A stretch of 64,000 bases of DNA from CAVVIG01 sp050249955. Lineage in GTDB: Bacteria; Acidobacteriota; Vicinamibacteria; Vicinamibacterales; CAVVIG01. The notes beneath the pieces were generated by a model that saw nothing but the letters and a program-made list of their open reading frames with translations, was not told the origin of the DNA and made no database searches. The DNA lies in NCBI GenBank assembly GCA_050249955.1, contig JBFWPN010000013.1, positions 62,001 to 126,000 on the forward strand, written 5' to 3'. Positions 60,931 to 64,000 of the stretch are shown here, one piece after another; the first letter of the stretch is position 1, and every line of letters begins with the position of its first letter. The translations under genes and the position numbers were made by a program.

Positions 60931-62267
60931 CCCGAATGGGGACGATGAGCGTGCTCGTGGCGCTCGCACTGTGGTGCGGCACCGGGCTCGCCGGTGCGCA
61001 GGATCGCCGCGACGAGGGGCTGAGGCGCGAGGTGGAACGCCGCTTCGACGTGCTGCCACTGCGCGACGGCGTGGCGCTCAGGCCGCGCAGTGCCGCCAGC
61101 GGCGTCCGCTCCGTTGAAATCACCGGGGGCACCATCGCCATCGATGGACAGCCGGCCACCGGCGCGGAGCTGCGCGCGAAGCTCGGCGCCGACGCCGACG
61201 CCGTCCTCCAGCTCTCCTATCTCACCGATGCCGCGCGAAGGGACCTCTTCGCCACGCCCGCTGCTCCCGCCCCCCCAGCTCCCGCTGCTCCCCCCGCGCC
61301 AGCCGCACCATCGATCGCTCCGGAAGCGCCGCCGCTGCCGCCGCCACCGCCTCGCGTACGCGAGCGGCGCAATGGCGACCGCGTGCGCATCGGCGGCAGC
61401 ATCCTGGTGGATGCCGACGAACGGATCGAGGGCGATGTCGTGGCGGTCGGCGGCCGGGTCGACGTGCAGGGGCACGTGCGGGGCGACGTTGTCTCGGTCG
61501 GCGGCGGCATCACCCTCGGACCCGCCGCAGTGGTCGAGGGCGACGTGACCGCGGTGGGCGGCCCGCTGAGGCGCGATCCCGGCGCCGAGGTCCGCGGCAA
61601 GGCGCAGGAGGTCAACATCGGCAACCTCGATCTCAGCGGCTGGACCTGGCGTCGCAACCCCGTGGGCATGTGGTGGCGCTCCATGCTCGGCTCGGCCTTC
61701 GCCTTCGTCGGCACGCTCGTGCGCGTCGCCGTACTGTGCCTCTTCGCCGCGCTGGTGGTGCTCTTCGGCCGCGACTACGTGCAGCGTGCCGGGGCTGTCG
61801 CCGCCACCGATTCGGTGAAGTCCGGTGCCGTCGGGCTGGCCGCCCAGGTCCTCTTCCTCCCCCTCCTCGTCATCACCATCGTCGTCCTCGTGATGACGAT
61901 CGTCGGCATCCCGCTCATCCTCCTGCTGCCGTTCGTCATCCTCGGCATTGCCCTCGTGGCGCTCGTCGGCTTCACCGGCGTCGCGCACCAGGTGGGCAGC
62001 GTGGCCACAAACCGGCTCGGCTGGACCGAGCAGAACCCCTACGTCGTCACCATCCTCGGCGTGTGCCTGGTGATGCTGCCCGTGCTGCTGTCGCGCGCCG
62101 CCAGCCTGGGCGGCGGGTTCCTCTACCCGCTCGGCGCCACGCTGGGCCTCGCAGGCTTCGTGATCGAGTACCTGGCATGGACGGTGGGCTTTGGGGCCGT
62201 GGCGCTGATGCGCTTCCGCCGCGGGCGCGGCCCCGTGGTGGAGCCGCCGCCGATTCCGACGACGTAG
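60927..62267 (+). CDS. Membrane protein with bactofilin-like repeats
   Basis: A 446-residue protein. A signal peptide comes first, then a domain of about 90 residues and a Pro/Ala-rich linker (about 110-145). Repeats such as E-G-D-V-V-A-V-G-G, R-G-D-V-V-S-V-G-G and E-G-D-V-T-A-V-G-G (about 160-225) match the polymer-forming beta-helix of bactofilins. After that come several membrane helices (about 255-430, including L-L-V-I-T-I-V-V-L-V-M-T-I-V-G-I-P-L). In bacteria the repeat usually builds cytoskeletal filaments, but here it is preceded by a signal peptide. Coupled to the small membrane gene. Confidence 0.8.
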   Translation: MTRMGTMSVLVALALWCGTGLAGAQDRRDEGLRREVERRFDVLPLRDGVALRPRSAASGVRSVEITGGTIAIDGQPATGAELRAKLGADADAVLQLSYLTDAARRDLFATPAAPAPPAPAAPPAPAAPSIAPEAPPLPPPPPRVRERRNGDRVRIGGSILVDADERIEGDVVAVGGRVDVQGHVRGDVVSVGGGITLGPAAVVEGDVTAVGGPLRRDPGAEVRGKAQEVNIGNLDLSGWTWRRNPVGMWWRSMLGSAFAFVGTLVRVAVLCLFAALVVLFGRDYVQRAGAVAATDSVKSGAVGLAAQVLFLPLLVITIVVLVMTIVGIPLILLLPFVILGIALVALVGFTGVAHQVGSVATNRLGWTEQNPYVVTILGVCLVMLPVLLSRAASLGGGFLYPLGATLGLAGFVIEYLAWTVGFGAVALMRFRRGRGPVVEPPPIPTT

Positions 62268-62279
62268 ACGGCGGCGACG

Positions 62280-62307
62280 GGTGGGCCGGGCAGTCCGCCC
62301 GCCCACC
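62280..62307. terminator. GC-rich hairpin between convergent genes
   Basis: GGTGGGC (62280-62286) pairs with GCCCACC (62301-62307), and an inner GGGC pairs with GCCC after a bulge. It lies 12 nt after the bactofilin-like stop and 14 nt before the receptor stop. No T-run. Confidence 0.4.
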
Positions 62308-62320
62308 TGTGCGACGCGCC

Positions 62321-64000
62321 CTAGAAGGAGACCCGCACTCCGAGCTGCAGTGTGCGCGGATCACCCACCGCCGTCACCCGGTTGAAGGACGCCAGGGGGG
62401 ACGACGGATACGAGCCGGTGCCGAAGTTGTTGTTCCGTGCAACGGGGTTGGCCCGGTTCGTCAGGTTGAACGCCTCGAGCATCCCCTCGATGCGACGCCC
62501 CCCGCCAAGCTGGAAACTCCGGCTGACGCGCAGGCTCATGGTGAAGAGGTCGTTCCCCACCCCCGCGTTGCGGCCGATCATCTTCGCCGTGCGCACGTCG
62601 AAGTTCGCCGTTGCCACCGACCCGTCCGCGAACGGACGCCCCGCGGTCCCCTGCAGGCTGTTCACCCCGGAGACGATGTTGAAGGGCAGTGCCGAGTAGT
62701 ACTGCAGCATCGTGCTGACCTGGAAGCCGTGGCTCAGGTGCTGCCACGCCGTCGTCGCCGGCGCCGTGGACGTCTGCACGGAACCGCTCACGACGAGGCG
62801 GTGCCGCTGGTCGTTGTCCGATCGTCCCCAGTCCTTCATCAGGTCCGTCGGATCGACGGGGGCACTGAAGAAGGCCTCACCCAGGTTGTTCATGGACTTC
62901 GACAGCGTGTAGGTGGCGCGGATCGACGACCACGTGCTCGGGCGCTGCAGGAAGGTCATGTGCAGCCCGTGGTAGTTCGACTCGCCGGCGCCACGGTAGT
63001 CGTTGTTGTTCGCGTAGGTCGAGACCGGGCGGCAGCCATTGTTGCTGCCCGACGCCACGCAGGTCGCGACGTTCTGGTTGATCGACATCAGGAGCTTCTC
63101 GCCCTTGAAGTACTGGTAGCCGACGCTGACCACCCGGCTCCCGCCGAGGGCACGCTCGATCTCGATATTGGCCTGCTTCGAATAGGCGTTCTGCAGGTTG
63201 CGGTCCATCGTCTGGATCGCGACGAGGGCCGTGGACGCCAGTCGATCGGACAGGATATTCGGGAAGACCGGTGCACCGGTCTGCCCCGGGAGCACGCCGG
63301 TCACCTGCGGCTGGCGCAGTTGCGCCAGGTCGAGCGTGTTGCCCGCGGCGAAGAGGGCGTTCGCGGTCGCGCGCAGCGGCACCCGGTCGAAGAACATGCC
63401 GACACCGCCACGAATCACCATGTCCTGGGAGCCGGTCGGCGCCCACGCGAACCCGAGGCGCGGCGACACGTTGTTCGTGTCGGTGTTGATCGTCTCCATG
63501 AACTGGAGGTCGTACCGGACACCGGCGTTGATCGTGAGCCGCGAGCCGGCCCGCCACTCGTCCTGCACGAAGACGCCCACGTTGGGGTTCTTCTGGTTCA
63601 CCACCGGGTTGCCGAAGGTCTGCGCGTAGCCGGCGTAGTTGCCGGTCAGGAAGTTCGCCATCGACGAGAAGGTGTAGGCGCCGCGGAAGGAGCGGAGGAA
63701 GGTGATCGTGTCGTCGTTGTAGAGGAAGTCGACCCCCGCGCGCAGCGCGTGCGCGCCCGCCCGGTGCGAGATGTTGTTCACCGCCTGCACCATGGTGTTC
63801 TGGCGCCGGGTCGGGCTGCTGCCGAAGGTGCCGAACGTGGCCACGCCGGTGATCGTCACCTGCGGCCCGACGAGATCGGTCGAGTAGGCCTCGAGGTCGC
63901 CGCGAACCACCTGGACGCGCGTCTCGTTGACCGTATTGGTCGAGAGCGTGAGCACGTTGCTGACAGCCAGCGACTGGTCGATGTTGTCGACGCCGGTCGA
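62321..64000 (-). CDS. TonB-dependent receptor (Oar-like), 3' part only
   Basis: The last 559 codons or so of an outer-membrane receptor whose start lies beyond the window; the frame stays open to 64000. The visible part is a beta-barrel with strand motifs such as D-E-W-R-A-G-S-R-L-T-I-N-A-G-V-R-Y-D, Q-A-N-I-E-I-E-R-A-L and a final L-Q-L-G-V-R-V-S-F, where the terminal Phe is the outer-membrane sorting signal. This layout matches the large Oar/carboxypeptidase-regulatory-like family common in Acidobacteriota. The plug and N-terminal domains are not visible. Ligand unknown. Confidence 0.9.
   Translation of the reverse strand, partial: STGVDNIDQSLAVSNVLTLSTNTVNETRVQVVRGDLEAYSTDLVGPQVTITGVATFGTFGSSPTRRQNTMVQAVNNISHRAGAHALRAGVDFLYNDDTITFLRSFRGAYTFSSMANFLTGNYAGYAQTFGNPVVNQKNPNVGVFVQDEWRAGSRLTINAGVRYDLQFMETINTDTNNVSPRLGFAWAPTGSQDMVIRGGVGMFFDRVPLRATANALFAAGNTLDLAQLRQPQVTGVLPGQTGAPVFPNILSDRLASTALVAIQTMDRNLQNAYSKQANIEIERALGGSRVVSVGYQYFKGEKLLMSINQNVATCVASGSNNGCRPVSTYANNNDYRGAGESNYHGLHMTFLQRPSTWSSIRATYTLSKSMNNLGEAFFSAPVDPTDLMKDWGRSDNDQRHRLVVSGSVQTSTAPATTAWQHLSHGFQVSTMLQYYSALPFNIVSGVNSLQGTAGRPFADGSVATANFDVRTAKMIGRNAGVGNDLFTMSLRVSRSFQLGGGRRIEGMLEAFNLTNRANPVARNNNFGTGSYPSSPLASFNRVTAVGDPRTLQLGVRVSF

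Overview
The window is GC-rich (roughly two thirds G+C), gene-dense bacterial chromosome. The gene content points to an Acidobacteriota lineage, most likely Vicinamibacteria. The indicators are a secreted VWFA-related protein of the acidobacterial type, an Oar-like TonB-dependent receptor, a PknB-type kinase with an FHA partner, an archaeal/eukaryotic-type (type 3) prolyl-tRNA synthetase, and many secreted or outer-membrane proteins of unknown function. This taxonomic call is inference from gene families, not from a marker alignment. I see no rRNA, tRNA, CRISPR array, prophage or insertion sequence, and base composition looks even throughout.

Region 1 (1-6.1 kb) is a type IV pilus block: the end of a prepilin peptidase, a PAS-histidine kinase, three minor pilin-like proteins (PilV/W/X order), a secreted coiled-coil protein and a sigma-54 response regulator that probably pairs with the kinase (PilS/PilR-like). 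Region 2 (6.2-12 kb) has a serine beta-lactamase-like hydrolase and aroB on the minus strand, then divergent nadB-proS. Region 3 (12-16.6 kb) is a TetR-controlled HlyD/ABC/FtsX exporter with two matching palindromic operators, preceded by a HEAT-repeat protein. Region 4 (16.7-21.4 kb) has an OmpA/PKD outer-membrane protein, tatA-tatC and a C-terminal processing protease. Region 5 (21.4-31.2 kb) has smc with a structured leader and an inserted segment in its head domain, a DUF4097-like lipoprotein, a transmembrane Ser/Thr kinase with FHA partner, and an M48 protease.

Region 6 (31.3-33.2 kb) is a compact three-gene minus-strand unit of unknown function whose proteins share a recurring beta-strand pattern. 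It is the best candidate here for an undescribed system. Region 7 (33.4-45 kb) is the translation block rpsO-pnp and rimP-nusA-infB-DUF503-rbfA-nrnA-truB, with a hairpin and T-run in front of rimP that could be a terminator or an attenuator. Region 8 (43.6-49.8 kb) runs CYTH, MurU-like, AmgK-like, TIM-barrel, asnS, rimO on the minus strand and suggests cell-wall sugar recycling beside translation genes. Region 9 (50-64 kb) holds a DegP/HtrA protease and M24 peptidase, a VWFA-related protein, a GGDEF diguanylate cyclase, small secreted and zinc-ribbon proteins, an alpha-glucan phosphorylase, a beta-barrel protein, a bactofilin-like membrane protein and the 3' part of a TonB-dependent receptor that runs off the window.

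Two structural themes recur. Degenerate repeats with a strict 7-bp period sit in at least eight intergenic spots. Several coding starts lie very close to good -10 boxes, implying short leaders.
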